64,000 bases of DNA from Arcicella gelida (GTDB lineage Bacteria > Bacteroidota > Bacteroidia > Cytophagales > Spirosomataceae), in the NCBI RefSeq assembly GCF_034931025.1, contig NZ_JAYGIL010000009.1:124001-188000 (forward strand). The letters run 5' to 3'. How positions within the stretch are numbered: position 1 is the first letter of the stretch; every line of letters begins with the position of its first letter. Both the position numbers and the translations under genes were made by a program. The notes below the pieces were generated by a model. The model saw only the letters and a list, made by a program, of their open reading frames with translations, was not told the DNA's origin and did no database searches. Of this stretch, positions 8,782 to 15,935 are shown in pieces.

Positions 8782-9792
8782 ATGAGTAATAGTTCAAAGA
8801 AGAAAGTAGATGTAAGCGTATGCTTATATGGTAAGCCTTATCACACGATTTTAGCTATTAAAAGTTTGCTCAAATACAGTAGAGAGCACATCAATAAAAT
8901 CTATGTTACGGTAGAAAAGAATCAACCACAAAAGGATTCTAATGGAATGTACCTATTGAAGCAAGTGCTAAAAGATGAGCCAATCGTATATTTCAAACCT
9001 AAGTATTTTTATAATTTGGGAGAGCTAGATTTTGAAAGAACTCGCAATGATGCAAAGTATCGCTACCAAATCCCTTATCAATATGCTTTTGAACAATCAG
9101 ATCAAGAATATGTATTAGTGATTCATAACGATTGCCTTTTTCATGACGATACTGTGGGTAAAATGTTAGAGACTTTTGCAAAAGGATCTGAGAAATTGGC
9201 TGGAACAGGAGCGATTGGTCAATGTTGGGTATGTCCAGCTGCTTTTGAGAACAAGTGCAAGTCTAGTACTTTTGACCAATACAAACCTACAAAGAGTGAA
9301 TTAATTGAAATGATGAATCGTCATGATATTCCAAGAAGGGAAGTAACAATGCGGTTAATCAATGAAGGTAAAATTCATCCACTTCCAGAATGTCGTTTAA
9401 ATGAACATGCCGCTCTAATTAGCACATCCATTTATCGTGAAAGCTCATTGCCAAAAGGTAATAATGTTACGTTCGCCGCAGGCTGGGGCGGAAATGATTG
9501 GGGTACAGTTTGGTTTCATCAGATGGTAAATCAAGGTTATATTTTTAAACATCATAGGTTGGAAGATTTTGCAACACATTCGCCTTTTAACTCATTAGGG
9601 AATGGCATCAGTGCGTATTCTAACTCAGATATTTATTGGAATTCAGAAGATTTAGCCAAAAAACATTTGTTAGAAAATTATAATATTTCTTTAGTGCCGA
9701 AGACTAAAACAAAAGTACTTTCAGCCATTAATACTGTTAAAGTGAGTACAAAAAGAGTATTGGTGAAGACGATTAATGGTTTTAGGAGGTGA
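8782..9792 (+). CDS. Glycosyltransferase-like protein (GT-A type)
   Basis: 336 residues. VDVSVCLYGKPYHTILAIKSLLKYSREHINKIYVTVEK at the start resembles the first beta-alpha-beta of GT-A transferases, and YVLVIHNDCLFHDDTVGKML near residues 112-131 fits the acceptor/metal region (HND in place of DxD). Several cysteines (CWVCPAAFENKC) lie in the middle. No signal peptide or membrane segment is seen. I cannot name the CAZy family, and the donor and acceptor sugars are unknown. It stands alone at the edge of an AT-rich accessory region just before the AAA/TOPRIM pair. Confidence 0.6.
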   Translation: MSNSSKKKVDVSVCLYGKPYHTILAIKSLLKYSREHINKIYVTVEKNQPQKDSNGMYLLKQVLKDEPIVYFKPKYFYNLGELDFERTRNDAKYRYQIPYQYAFEQSDQEYVLVIHNDCLFHDDTVGKMLETFAKGSEKLAGTGAIGQCWVCPAAFENKCKSSTFDQYKPTKSELIEMMNRHDIPRREVTMRLINEGKIHPLPECRLNEHAALISTSIYRESSLPKGNNVTFAAGWGGNDWGTVWFHQMVNQGYIFKHHRLEDFATHSPFNSLGNGISAYSNSDIYWNSEDLAKKHLLENYNISLVPKTKTKVLSAINTVKVSTKRVLVKTINGFRR

Positions 9793-9868
9793 ATTAGTAG
9801 TAAAGCAGTTAAATAAAGTAAATATGGATTGGTTTATTTATTAGAAAAAGTCTATTATAATAAATTAC

Positions 9869-9876
9869 TATCTTTG
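9869..9876 (+). promoter_or_regulatory. Candidate -7 box for the AAA/TOPRIM pair
   Basis: TATCTTTG fits TAnnTTTG and lies 25 bases upstream of the ATG at 9902. I do not find a convincing -33 TTTG at the usual 19-21 base spacing, so the call is weak. Confidence 0.35.
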
Positions 9877-9901
9877 TTAAAATAACTTTAACTAAACAGC
9901 C

Positions 9902-11026
9902 ATGTTAAAAAGTTTAAAGATAAAAAACTTTAAGAATATCAAAAACCTTGAAATAGTAAAACTCTCAAAAGTTAACTTAATCACGGGCAAAAATAATACT
10001 AGTAAGACTTCATTGCTTGAAGCTGTATTGTTATTGGCTTCAGATATGGATTTTAATTGGATTTATAGTTTAATAAGAGAAAGAGGTGAGTTATATTACA
10101 CTGATAACAATAACAGTAGTATTCCTTCAAAATCAATTAATAATCTTTTATCACTGAAGTCCCTTTTTCACTCAAGATTGATAGATTTTGAAGGTGGAAA
10201 CCCTATATTCATAAGTAGTGACAAAGATTTTGTTGGACTTGATTTTATTCATTTTATTGAAGAGACAGATAAAATCGATGATAATGGAAGGACAGTTGTT
10301 AGAAGTCGAACAAGAACAAGAGTAAATAATTTATTAGATTTTCCTGATAGCTTTATAGGATTGGAAGTAAAAACTTCAACCAATACAATCATAGTTCCAG
10401 AGGATAGGTATTCAAGATTTTCTCAATTTACATCCTCTCAGTTAAAAAAGAATATTCAGTTTGTGAAGCCAACTTTTCAAGATAACGAAAACAATGGTAT
10501 TCTTTGGGATAAAATAGCCTTAACTGAAAAGGAGGATTTTGTAATTGAGGCTTTACAAATAATAGATAAAAATATAGAGAAAATAGCTTTTATCAAAGAT
10601 GAAAATAATAGAAATAGTAGAGAAGAAAGACGTGTAACAGCAAAAGTTAGAGGAACTACTGATAGAATTCCATTGAAAAGCATGGGCGATGGAATAAATA
10701 GAGTTTTGTCAATAATATTAGGATTAGTAAATGCAGATAAAGGGTATTTCTTTGTAGATGAATTTGAAAATGGTTTACACTATTCTGTACAACAAGATTT
10801 ATGGAAAATTATTTTTGAATTAGCTAATAAGTTAGATATACAGGTATTTGTTACTACTCATAGTGAAGATTGTATTAAAGCTTTTTCAGAAATAGTTAAT
10901 CTCACTAAGTATAATAAACAAGGACAATTATTTCGCTTAGATAGAAAAAATGATGAAATACGAGTTGTTTCATACGAAAGTGATGAGCTTAAAATAGCAT
11001 CTGAAAATGATATAGAAACACGTTAG
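9902..11026 (+). CDS. AAA_15/AAA_21-type ATPase of an OLD/PARIS/AbiL-like gene pair
   Basis: 374 residues. The opening ILKSLKIKNFKNIKN-type strand is the ABC/SMC-like start. Walker A is G29-KNNTS-K35-T36, in which Ser34 replaces the usual Gly before Lys. An ABC-signature-like KSMGDGINRVLSIILGLV follows, then Walker B with D286-E287 (GYFFVDEFENGLH) and the switch His320 in VTTHSED. This is the ATPase half of OLD-family systems without the fused TOPRIM nuclease. Three bases downstream lies a gene for a separate TOPRIM-like protein, as in AriA/AriB (PARIS) and AbiL-type pairs. The gene is clearly richer in A+T than the tyrosine operon beside it, suggesting transfer. Defence is inferred from architecture only. 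Confidence 0.85.
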   Translation: MLKSLKIKNFKNIKNLEIVKLSKVNLITGKNNTSKTSLLEAVLLLASDMDFNWIYSLIRERGELYYTDNNNSSIPSKSINNLLSLKSLFHSRLIDFEGGNPIFISSDKDFVGLDFIHFIEETDKIDDNGRTVVRSRTRTRVNNLLDFPDSFIGLEVKTSTNTIIVPEDRYSRFSQFTSSQLKKNIQFVKPTFQDNENNGILWDKIALTEKEDFVIEALQIIDKNIEKIAFIKDENNRNSREERRVTAKVRGTTDRIPLKSMGDGINRVLSIILGLVNADKGYFFVDEFENGLHYSVQQDLWKIIFELANKLDIQVFVTTHSEDCIKAFSEIVNLTKYNKQGQLFRLDRKNDEIRVVSYESDELKIASENDIETR

Positions 11027-11029
11027 CCT

Positions 11030-11665
11030 ATGAAGAATAAAGAAAAATATAATCAAAAACTTTTGGTTGAAGGTAAAGATGATACGCATGTTATTTGGGC
11101 ATTATGTGAAAATTTTGATGTTTACCAAAATTTTGATGTAGTTGATTGCGAGGGTATCAGTAACCTTTTCAATATAATACCTGTACGATTAAAGCAATCA
11201 GAATTAAAGTCTTTAGCGATAATTATTGATGCTGACTTGAATATTGAAGAAAGATGGAAAGAATTAAGGAATATTTTCGAGAATAGTCATTATACTCTTC
11301 CTTCAGTTCTTCCTGCAAGTGGCTTGATACATGAAGAAAATGATAGAAAAATAGGTGTTTGGTTAATGCCTAATAATGATATTAAGGGAATGTTAGAAGA
11401 TTTTGTAAAGTTTTTAATTCCTGAAAACAATAACTTAAAAGAAATTACGGAAAGAACCTTAAACGAATTAGAAAAAAATCAGTACAATCTTTACAATAAA
11501 GACCTTCATAGAACGAAAGCATTTATTCATACATGGCTTGCATGGCAAGAAACACCTGGAACTCCGATGGGTTTAGCTATTACTAAAAAATATCTTTCGA
11601 CAGAAGATAGTGAAATCTGTATTCGATTTATAGAGTGGTTGAAAATGACATTTAAAGATGATTAA
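11030..11665 (+). CDS. TOPRIM-like DUF3226-type protein, partner of the AAA ATPase
   Basis: 211 residues. LLVEGKDDTHVIWAL places a Glu at residue 14, and IIIDADLNIEERW places Asp67 and Asp69; this Glu ... DxD spacing is the TOPRIM pattern of OLD nucleases and of the DUF3226/DUF4435 group. The rest includes GVWLMPNNDIKGMLEDF and a C-terminal part with HRTKAFIHTWLAWQETPGTPMGLAITKKYL, which I associate with DUF3226. Start is 3 bases after the ATPase stop, so translational coupling is likely. In PARIS the equivalent AriB is a toxin nuclease released from AriA on phage sensing; whether this protein is active is unknown. Confidence 0.8.
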   Translation: MKNKEKYNQKLLVEGKDDTHVIWALCENFDVYQNFDVVDCEGISNLFNIIPVRLKQSELKSLAIIIDADLNIEERWKELRNIFENSHYTLPSVLPASGLIHEENDRKIGVWLMPNNDIKGMLEDFVKFLIPENNNLKEITERTLNELEKNQYNLYNKDLHRTKAFIHTWLAWQETPGTPMGLAITKKYLSTEDSEICIRFIEWLKMTFKDD

Positions 11666-11721
11666 TAAGTATTATATTTCATTATAGGGTTTTGAAGAAG
11701 ATAAATTCCCAAAACAAATTC

Positions 11722-11752
11722 TTGCCAAAATAAAAAAATCACATTACCTTTG
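11722..11752 (+). promoter_or_regulatory. Promoter of the tyrosine operon leader
   Basis: TTG (11722-11724), a 20-base spacer and TACCTTTG (11745-11752) match the Bacteroidetes promoter consensus very well. Transcription should begin 4-7 bases after the box, at about 11756-11759, which is where the ATG of the leader peptide lies (11758). The leader transcript would then be leaderless or nearly so. Confidence 0.75.
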
Positions 11753-11757
11753 AAGCC

Positions 11758-11811
11758 ATGAATAATTCAGCGAACACATACCGTACTTATTATTACTACT
11801 ACGCACAGTAG
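11758..11811 (+). CDS. Tyr-rich leader peptide of the tyrosine biosynthesis attenuator
   Basis: A 17-codon reading frame encodes MNNSANTYRTYYYYYAQ and ends in TAG at 11809-11811. Six of 17 residues are Tyr, five in a row (11788-11802). It follows a strong promoter directly and is followed directly by mutually exclusive hairpins and then by an aminotransferase and prephenate dehydrogenase, the last steps of tyrosine synthesis. This is the layout of trp, his and phe leader peptides: scarcity of charged tRNA-Tyr would stall the ribosome on the Tyr run. Too short for ordinary gene finders. Confidence 0.85.
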   Translation: MNNSANTYRTYYYYYAQ

Positions 11812-11893
11812 CAGTCGGTTGTGTTTTGACTAATCTTTTTGAAAATCAAAAAATACATATACACAAACCGACTTGAAAAAGTCGGTTTTTTTT
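11780..11893 (+). terminator. Transcription attenuator: pause hairpin, antiterminator and intrinsic terminator
   Basis: Four segments can be paired. Segment 1, ACCGTACT (11780-11787, inside the leader frame), pairs with segment 2, AGTCGGT (11813-11819), with one bulge. Segment 2 extended (11813-11824) pairs with segment 3, ACACAAACCGACT (11861-11873), over 12 bp with one bulge: the antiterminator. Segment 3, AAACCGACTT (11865-11874), pairs perfectly with segment 4, AAGTCGGTTT (11879-11888), with GAAA loop and eight Ts (11886-11893): the terminator. A ribosome stalled in the Tyr run leaves segment 2 free, allowing antitermination; one reaching the stop codon covers it, giving termination. Confidence 0.85.
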
Positions 11894-11928
11894 GTGCCTT
11901 CTTCCAAGTACGAAAAGGCTTTTAACCA

Positions 11929-13101
11929 ATGAATGTAAAACCAGCTTCCCGAATGGATTTGGTGCAGGAGTATTACTTCTCGACCAAGCTAAAACAAATC
12001 GCAGCGATGCGTGCTTCAGGTATTGATGTGTTGAATCTGGGTATCGGTAGTCCCGATTTACCGCCTTCTGCTGAAACTATTTCAGCTTTAGCAACAGCAG
12101 CAGAAAACCCTAAAAACCATGCCTATCAAAGCTATGTAGGTATTCCTGCCTTGCGTGAGGGTTTTGCTAATTTTTATCAAAATGCTTATAGAGTAAGCTT
12201 AAATCCTGTGGATGAAGTATTGCCTTTGATTGGTTCAAAAGAAGGAGTAATGCACATTTCGATGGCATATTTAGAAGCTGGTGACGAAGTTTTAGTACCA
12301 AATCCGGGTTATCCAACGTATCGTGCGGCTTCTTTATTGACGGGTGCAACGGTGATTGATTATGACCTTTCGAAAGAAAATGGTTGGTTACCCGATTTGA
12401 AAAAATTGGCTGAAAAAGATTTATCTAAAGTAAAATTGATGTGGGTAAATTATCCACACATGCCAACGGGAGCGAAAGCCAATAAAGCCTTTTTTGAAGA
12501 ATTAAGAGATTTTGCTTTAGCCAATAATATCTTGATTGTAAATGACAATCCTTATAGTTTTATTTTGAACGACGACCCCGAAAGTGCTTTAGCCGTAGAA
12601 GGAATGAAAGAAGTAGCTTTAGAACTGAATTCATTGTCGAAATCGCATAACATGGCGGGCTGGCGTTTGGGTGTTTTGGTTGGAAAAGCCGAGTTTATTA
12701 ATCCTGTTTTACGTTTTAAATCAAACATGGATTCAGGGATGTTTTTGCCGTTACAAATGGCAGCGGTGAGGGCTTTAGAAAATCCTTCGTCTTGGTTTGA
12801 TGAATTGAATGCTATTTATCGTGAACGTCAGCAGAAGGTTTTTGAAATGATGGATTTGTTGAATTGTCAGTACGATAAAAACCAATCTGGAATGTTTGTT
12901 TGGGCAAAAATTCCAGCAAATTATCAAACTGGATTTGAATTATCGGATGAGATTCTTGAAAAATCGGGTGTTTTCATTACTCCTGGTGGAATCTTTGGTT
13001 CGGCAGGAGATGGCTACATTCGTACTTCTTTGTGTGCTGAAGTTTCAGTTTTTGAGCAGGCGATTGGGAGGATTAAGGATCATAAGACTTTAGGACTTTA
13101 A
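11929..13101 (+). CDS. PLP-dependent aminotransferase (class I/II) of the tyrosine operon
   Basis: 390 residues with fold-type I features: LNLGIGSPDLPPS near residue 36, NPGYPTYRAAS, NDNPYSFI, and the PLP-binding lysine K238 in SLSKSHNMAGWRLG. Similar proteins are annotated as aspartate or LL-diaminopimelate-type aminotransferases. In many Bacteroidota such a gene lies beside pheA, tyrA and a DAHP synthase/chorismate mutase fusion. Here it is followed by tyrA and preceded by a Tyr-codon attenuator, so I infer it makes tyrosine from 4-hydroxyphenylpyruvate, possibly among other amino acids. Cytoplasmic. Start is 36 bases beyond the terminator T-run. Confidence 0.88.
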   Translation: MNVKPASRMDLVQEYYFSTKLKQIAAMRASGIDVLNLGIGSPDLPPSAETISALATAAENPKNHAYQSYVGIPALREGFANFYQNAYRVSLNPVDEVLPLIGSKEGVMHISMAYLEAGDEVLVPNPGYPTYRAASLLTGATVIDYDLSKENGWLPDLKKLAEKDLSKVKLMWVNYPHMPTGAKANKAFFEELRDFALANNILIVNDNPYSFILNDDPESALAVEGMKEVALELNSLSKSHNMAGWRLGVLVGKAEFINPVLRFKSNMDSGMFLPLQMAAVRALENPSSWFDELNAIYRERQQKVFEMMDLLNCQYDKNQSGMFVWAKIPANYQTGFELSDEILEKSGVFITPGGIFGSAGDGYIRTSLCAEVSVFEQAIGRIKDHKTLGL

Positions 13102-13275
13102 GATTAAAGATACAAGAAGCAAGACACAAGACTTGAGACTTCAGGATTTTGAGATTAAAGACGCAAGACAAAAGAAACAAGGTTGGAATTAAGGTTTTTA
13201 GGAATTAGATAAAGAACAAAAATATTAAAGAGCTTAAAGCCTACCGCCTAAAGCTTATAGCAAACGCACAAAATT
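13102..13275. repeat. Degenerate heptad-repeat spacer inside the tyrosine operon
   Basis: From about 13104 the sequence runs in 7-nt units: AAGATAC AAGAAGC, then ACAAG/ACTTGAG/ACTTCAG variants to about 13180. A second family, AGCTTAA AGCCTAC and CGCCTAA AGCTTAT, runs up to about 13262 just before the prephenate dehydrogenase start. No gene or terminator is evident, so tyrA is probably still cotranscribed with the aminotransferase. Confidence 0.6.
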
Positions 13276-14124
13276 ATGATTATTTCAGTAGTTGGACTTG
13301 GGCTTATTGGTGGTTCGATGGCTTTGAGTTTAAAGGAAAATGGTTTTGCTGATACGGTGATTGGCGTCGATAACAAAACCGAACATATTATTAAGGCTTT
13401 AGAATTAAAGCTTATCGACCGTGTGGCACTTTTGCAAGATGCCGTAAAACAATCGGACATTATTATTTTGGCTGTGCCAGTAGATGCTTTGTTGACTTTA
13501 TTGCCAGAAGTATTGAATCAGATTACAGAAAACCAAGTAGTAATTGAAGTGGGTTCTACCAAAAAAGCAGTTGTGGAAGCAGTGAAAAATCATCCGAACA
13601 GAGGTAATTTTGTAGCGACTCACCCAATGGCTGGAACAGAATTTTCAGGCCCAGAAGCTGCGATTAGACATCTTTTTGATGGTAAAAATTGTGTGCTTTG
13701 TGACATTGAAGATTCAAAACCTGAATTGGTAGAATTAATTAAGAAAATGTATATCGAGGGTTTGAAGATGAGAATTACTTATTTGGATTCTGTGGCTCAC
13801 GATATTCATACGGCTTATATTTCTCATATTTCACATATTTGTTCGTTTGCTTTGGCTTCAACGGTTTTGGCGAAAGAAAAAGATGAAGAAAGTATTTTCA
13901 ATTTGGCAAGTACTGGTTTTGAATCAACGGTTCGTTTGGCAAAGTCGAGTCCAGAAACTTGGATTCCGATTTTCCGACAAAATCAAGAAAATATTATCGA
14001 CGTACTTGATTCTTATATTACTACTTTGTTGACTTTCAAAGGATTAATGATTTCTGGGAGTTATGATAAATTTGGAGAGTATCTAACCCAAGCCAATGAT
14101 ATTAAGCGTATTTTGAATAAGTAA
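13276..14124 (+). CDS. tyrA: Prephenate dehydrogenase
   Basis: 282 residues. The NAD-binding VVGLGLIGGSMALSL motif is at residues 5-19, followed by THPMAGTEFSGPEAA around residue 115 and SHISHICSFAL with the conserved His. The family converts prephenate to 4-hydroxyphenylpyruvate with NAD+. There is no fused chorismate mutase or ACT domain, so feedback control by tyrosine may rest on the upstream attenuator, though a separate allosteric mode is possible. It is downstream of the aminotransferase and ends at a strong terminator. Confidence 0.93.
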   Translation: MIISVVGLGLIGGSMALSLKENGFADTVIGVDNKTEHIIKALELKLIDRVALLQDAVKQSDIIILAVPVDALLTLLPEVLNQITENQVVIEVGSTKKAVVEAVKNHPNRGNFVATHPMAGTEFSGPEAAIRHLFDGKNCVLCDIEDSKPELVELIKKMYIEGLKMRITYLDSVAHDIHTAYISHISHICSFALASTVLAKEKDEESIFNLASTGFESTVRLAKSSPETWIPIFRQNQENIIDVLDSYITTLLTFKGLMISGSYDKFGEYLTQANDIKRILNK

Positions 14125-14139
14125 GTATTCGTCAATTAT

Positions 14140-14179
14140 AAAAAAGACTTTCCAAACTTCAATTCGGAAAGTCTTTTTT
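14140..14179. terminator. Bidirectional terminator after tyrA
   Basis: AAAAAAGACTTTCC (14140-14153) and GGAAAGTCTTTTTT (14166-14179) are perfect complements with a 12-nt loop and T-runs on both strands. It serves tyrA (+) and the small gene at 14183-14347 (-), which converge here. Confidence 0.88.
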
Positions 14180-14182
14180 GTT

Positions 14183-14347
14183 TTAGAAAGAAAATAATCT
14201 TGCGTCGCTTCCGATTTCAATCTTTGTTTTATTCTTTTTCTTATTCCACGGAGCAGTCGTACTCATGCCCATTTGTATGGCTAAACCTGCCATCAACAAA
14301 GTGAAAATGATAAAAACCCAGCGAAATATTTTTTGATTCTTGTTCAT
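14183..14347 (-). CDS. Small single-span membrane protein, 54 residues
   Basis: A short frame on the minus strand begins MNKNQKIFRWVFIIFTLLMA, has one hydrophobic segment (about residues 9-27), then the turn MSTTAPWNKKKNK and ends at TAA 4 bases from the terminator. The pattern of short basic N-terminus, transmembrane helix and TTAPWNKKK looks like a conserved Cytophagales small protein, but I cannot name a family. Convergent with tyrA and sharing its terminator. Function unknown. Confidence 0.6.
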   Translation of the reverse strand: MNKNQKIFRWVFIIFTLLMAGLAIQMGMSTTAPWNKKKNKTKIEIGSDARLFSF

Positions 14348-14528
14348 GATTCGTTAAAATTAATTCAAAATAGAATGATGACACAAAGATAATAACATAT
14401 TGATAAAGGATAAGTTTAGACGAATGATGGATTCTAAGACAAAACTGATTATTTTGCAAGTGTTTTAAATAACTAAGCTTAAATCAAGCTTTTAACTGCC
14501 TTTATTACACATCATAACCCGAAAAACC

Positions 14529-15317
14529 ATGAAAAATAAGTTGAAATATTTTTTGTTTATTATTACAAGTATTATCTTTTTTTGCTGTTCTAGTCCCGCT
14601 ACCAAATACGAAAATGCCGTTGATGAAAGTAAAACTTGTTCGATGATTTTCATTGATAAATCTGTCAGTGTTGACCCAAACAAACAATTTATCTATGAAA
14701 AATACAACAAAATAATTAATCAACTAATCGACGAAAATATCAAAACCAAAGGAGATAGAGTTGAAGTATTTTTTATCCATGAAAATACAGCAAAGGCTAA
14801 AGTTGCTGAATTGATTGCTCGTTCTGAAATGGAAATTGCTGAGGGTGCAAGTGCTACTGATGCCGAAGCACAGAAGACAGAATTTGAAATGGACATCAGT
14901 AAAGAGCGTAGTATTTTCAAAAAAGTCGTTATTAATCATTTAACTTCTACTAATCCTTCAGCGAGTAAAAATAGCACAGATATTTTAGCCGCTTTACCTT
15001 TAATTGATCATGAAATTGGTAAAGGGTTTACGGTAAAAGCTTATTTCCTTTCAGATATGGTTGAAAGTATGAAAGGAGCAAATCGTCGTGATTTTCATCA
15101 AACACCGCCTGTTGATGATGCTTCGGCAGTAGGTTGGGCAAGAGAAGATGCTGCAAGTCTGCAAGCAACTTTGCCTAATATCGGCGTAGCTCAAATTATT
15201 ATTGCCAAACCTTTTGAACCAACGGCTTCCAGAAAAATCAATAATCCAGCCATTTCAACGTATTGGCAACGTCTCTTTTCAGAATTAGGCGTGTCTGGAG
15301 AAGTAACGGAATTGTAG
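14529..15317 (+). CDS. Lipoprotein with a von Willebrand A-like region
   Basis: 262 residues. The signal peptide ends in a lipobox-like FFCCSS, so it is probably lipid-anchored. SMIFIDKSVSVDPNK (about residues 38-52) has the DxSxS pattern of a vWA metal site, and FLSDMVES near residue 175 fits the later vWA strand SD motif. Between them lies a long alpha-helical insertion rich in Glu and Ala. No partner gene is adjacent. The function is unknown; vWA lipoproteins usually mediate protein contacts. Confidence 0.65.
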   Translation: MKNKLKYFLFIITSIIFFCCSSPATKYENAVDESKTCSMIFIDKSVSVDPNKQFIYEKYNKIINQLIDENIKTKGDRVEVFFIHENTAKAKVAELIARSEMEIAEGASATDAEAQKTEFEMDISKERSIFKKVVINHLTSTNPSASKNSTDILAALPLIDHEIGKGFTVKAYFLSDMVESMKGANRRDFHQTPPVDDASAVGWAREDAASLQATLPNIGVAQIIIAKPFEPTASRKINNPAISTYWQRLFSELGVSGEVTEL

Positions 15318-15318
15318 A

Positions 15319-15398
15319 AGGCTTTAGGCTTGTTCTTTTAAATTTTTTGTTCCTAATTCTTTCATCAATTATATAAAACATAAATAAGCTTAAAGCCT
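15319..15398. repeat. Inverted heptad-type element between lipoprotein and GNAT genes
   Basis: AGGCTTTAGGCTT (15319-15331) is matched on the other side by AAGCTTAAAGCCT (15386-15398), an inverted repeat with one mismatch. The right arm goes on in 7-nt units (AAGCTTA AAGCCTA, then TTGCTTA CCGCTTA) to the GNAT start codon. Confidence 0.6.
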
Positions 15399-15423
15399 AT
15401 TGCTTACCGCTTATAGCTCGATT

Positions 15424-15861
15424 ATGCTCATTGCCAAAATACCCAATACAGCCCAAGAATGGGAAAAATATTATGATTTACGCTTTACAATCTTGCGTGA
15501 ACCATGGCATCAAAAAAAAGGAAGCGAAGTATTGTCCGACGAAGACCAAGCACATCATGTAATGGCGATTGATGCCGAAACAGATGAATTGTTAGGTGTG
15601 GCTCGTTTACAAATGAATTCTGCTACACAAGGACAAGTTCGCTGTGTGGCAGTAGCGAACAATGCACAAGGCAAAGGAGTAGGGAAGTTTTTGATGAAGT
15701 ATTTAGAAGATTTAGGGAAAGAAAAAGGCTTAACAGAAATCATCTTGGATGCCCGTATCAATGCCCTTGAATTTTATAAAGCGATAGGCTATGAAATCTA
15801 TGCAGAATCCTATTTGCTTTTCGGCGAAATTCCTCATTGGAAAATGAAAAAACAATTGTAA
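15424..15861 (+). CDS. GNAT-family N-acetyltransferase
   Basis: 145 residues from the ATG at 15424. A longer frame from 15400 would begin inside the heptad repeat and add eight unlikely residues. QVRCVAVANNAQGKGVGKFLMKYLEDLGKEKG (about residues 72-103) is the acetyl-CoA loop, and INALEFYKAIGYEIYAESYLLFGEIPHWKM the conserved C-terminal part, like the ElaA/YjcF-type GNATs. The substrate is unknown. A strong terminator overlaps its stop codon. Confidence 0.88.
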   Translation: MLIAKIPNTAQEWEKYYDLRFTILREPWHQKKGSEVLSDEDQAHHVMAIDAETDELLGVARLQMNSATQGQVRCVAVANNAQGKGVGKFLMKYLEDLGKEKGLTEIILDARINALEFYKAIGYEIYAESYLLFGEIPHWKMKKQL

Positions 15862-15885
15862 AACGGGATGAAATCCCGTTTTTTT
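15861..15885 (+). terminator. Terminator after the GNAT gene (ACGGGAT hairpin)
   Basis: AAACGGGAT, GAA loop, ATCCCGTTT and a further run of Ts. It belongs to the set of similar GGGA/TCCC hairpins also at 17620, 18873 and 33679. Confidence 0.85.
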
Positions 15886-15935
15886 ATTTAGTACGTAAAG
15901 TAACGATACCTTATGAACGCTTAGTTTTGTATAGT

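Noticed and set aside
14241..14459. A 72-residue minus-strand protein
   Set aside because: It is a shadow in another frame of the 54-residue membrane protein and its upstream region.
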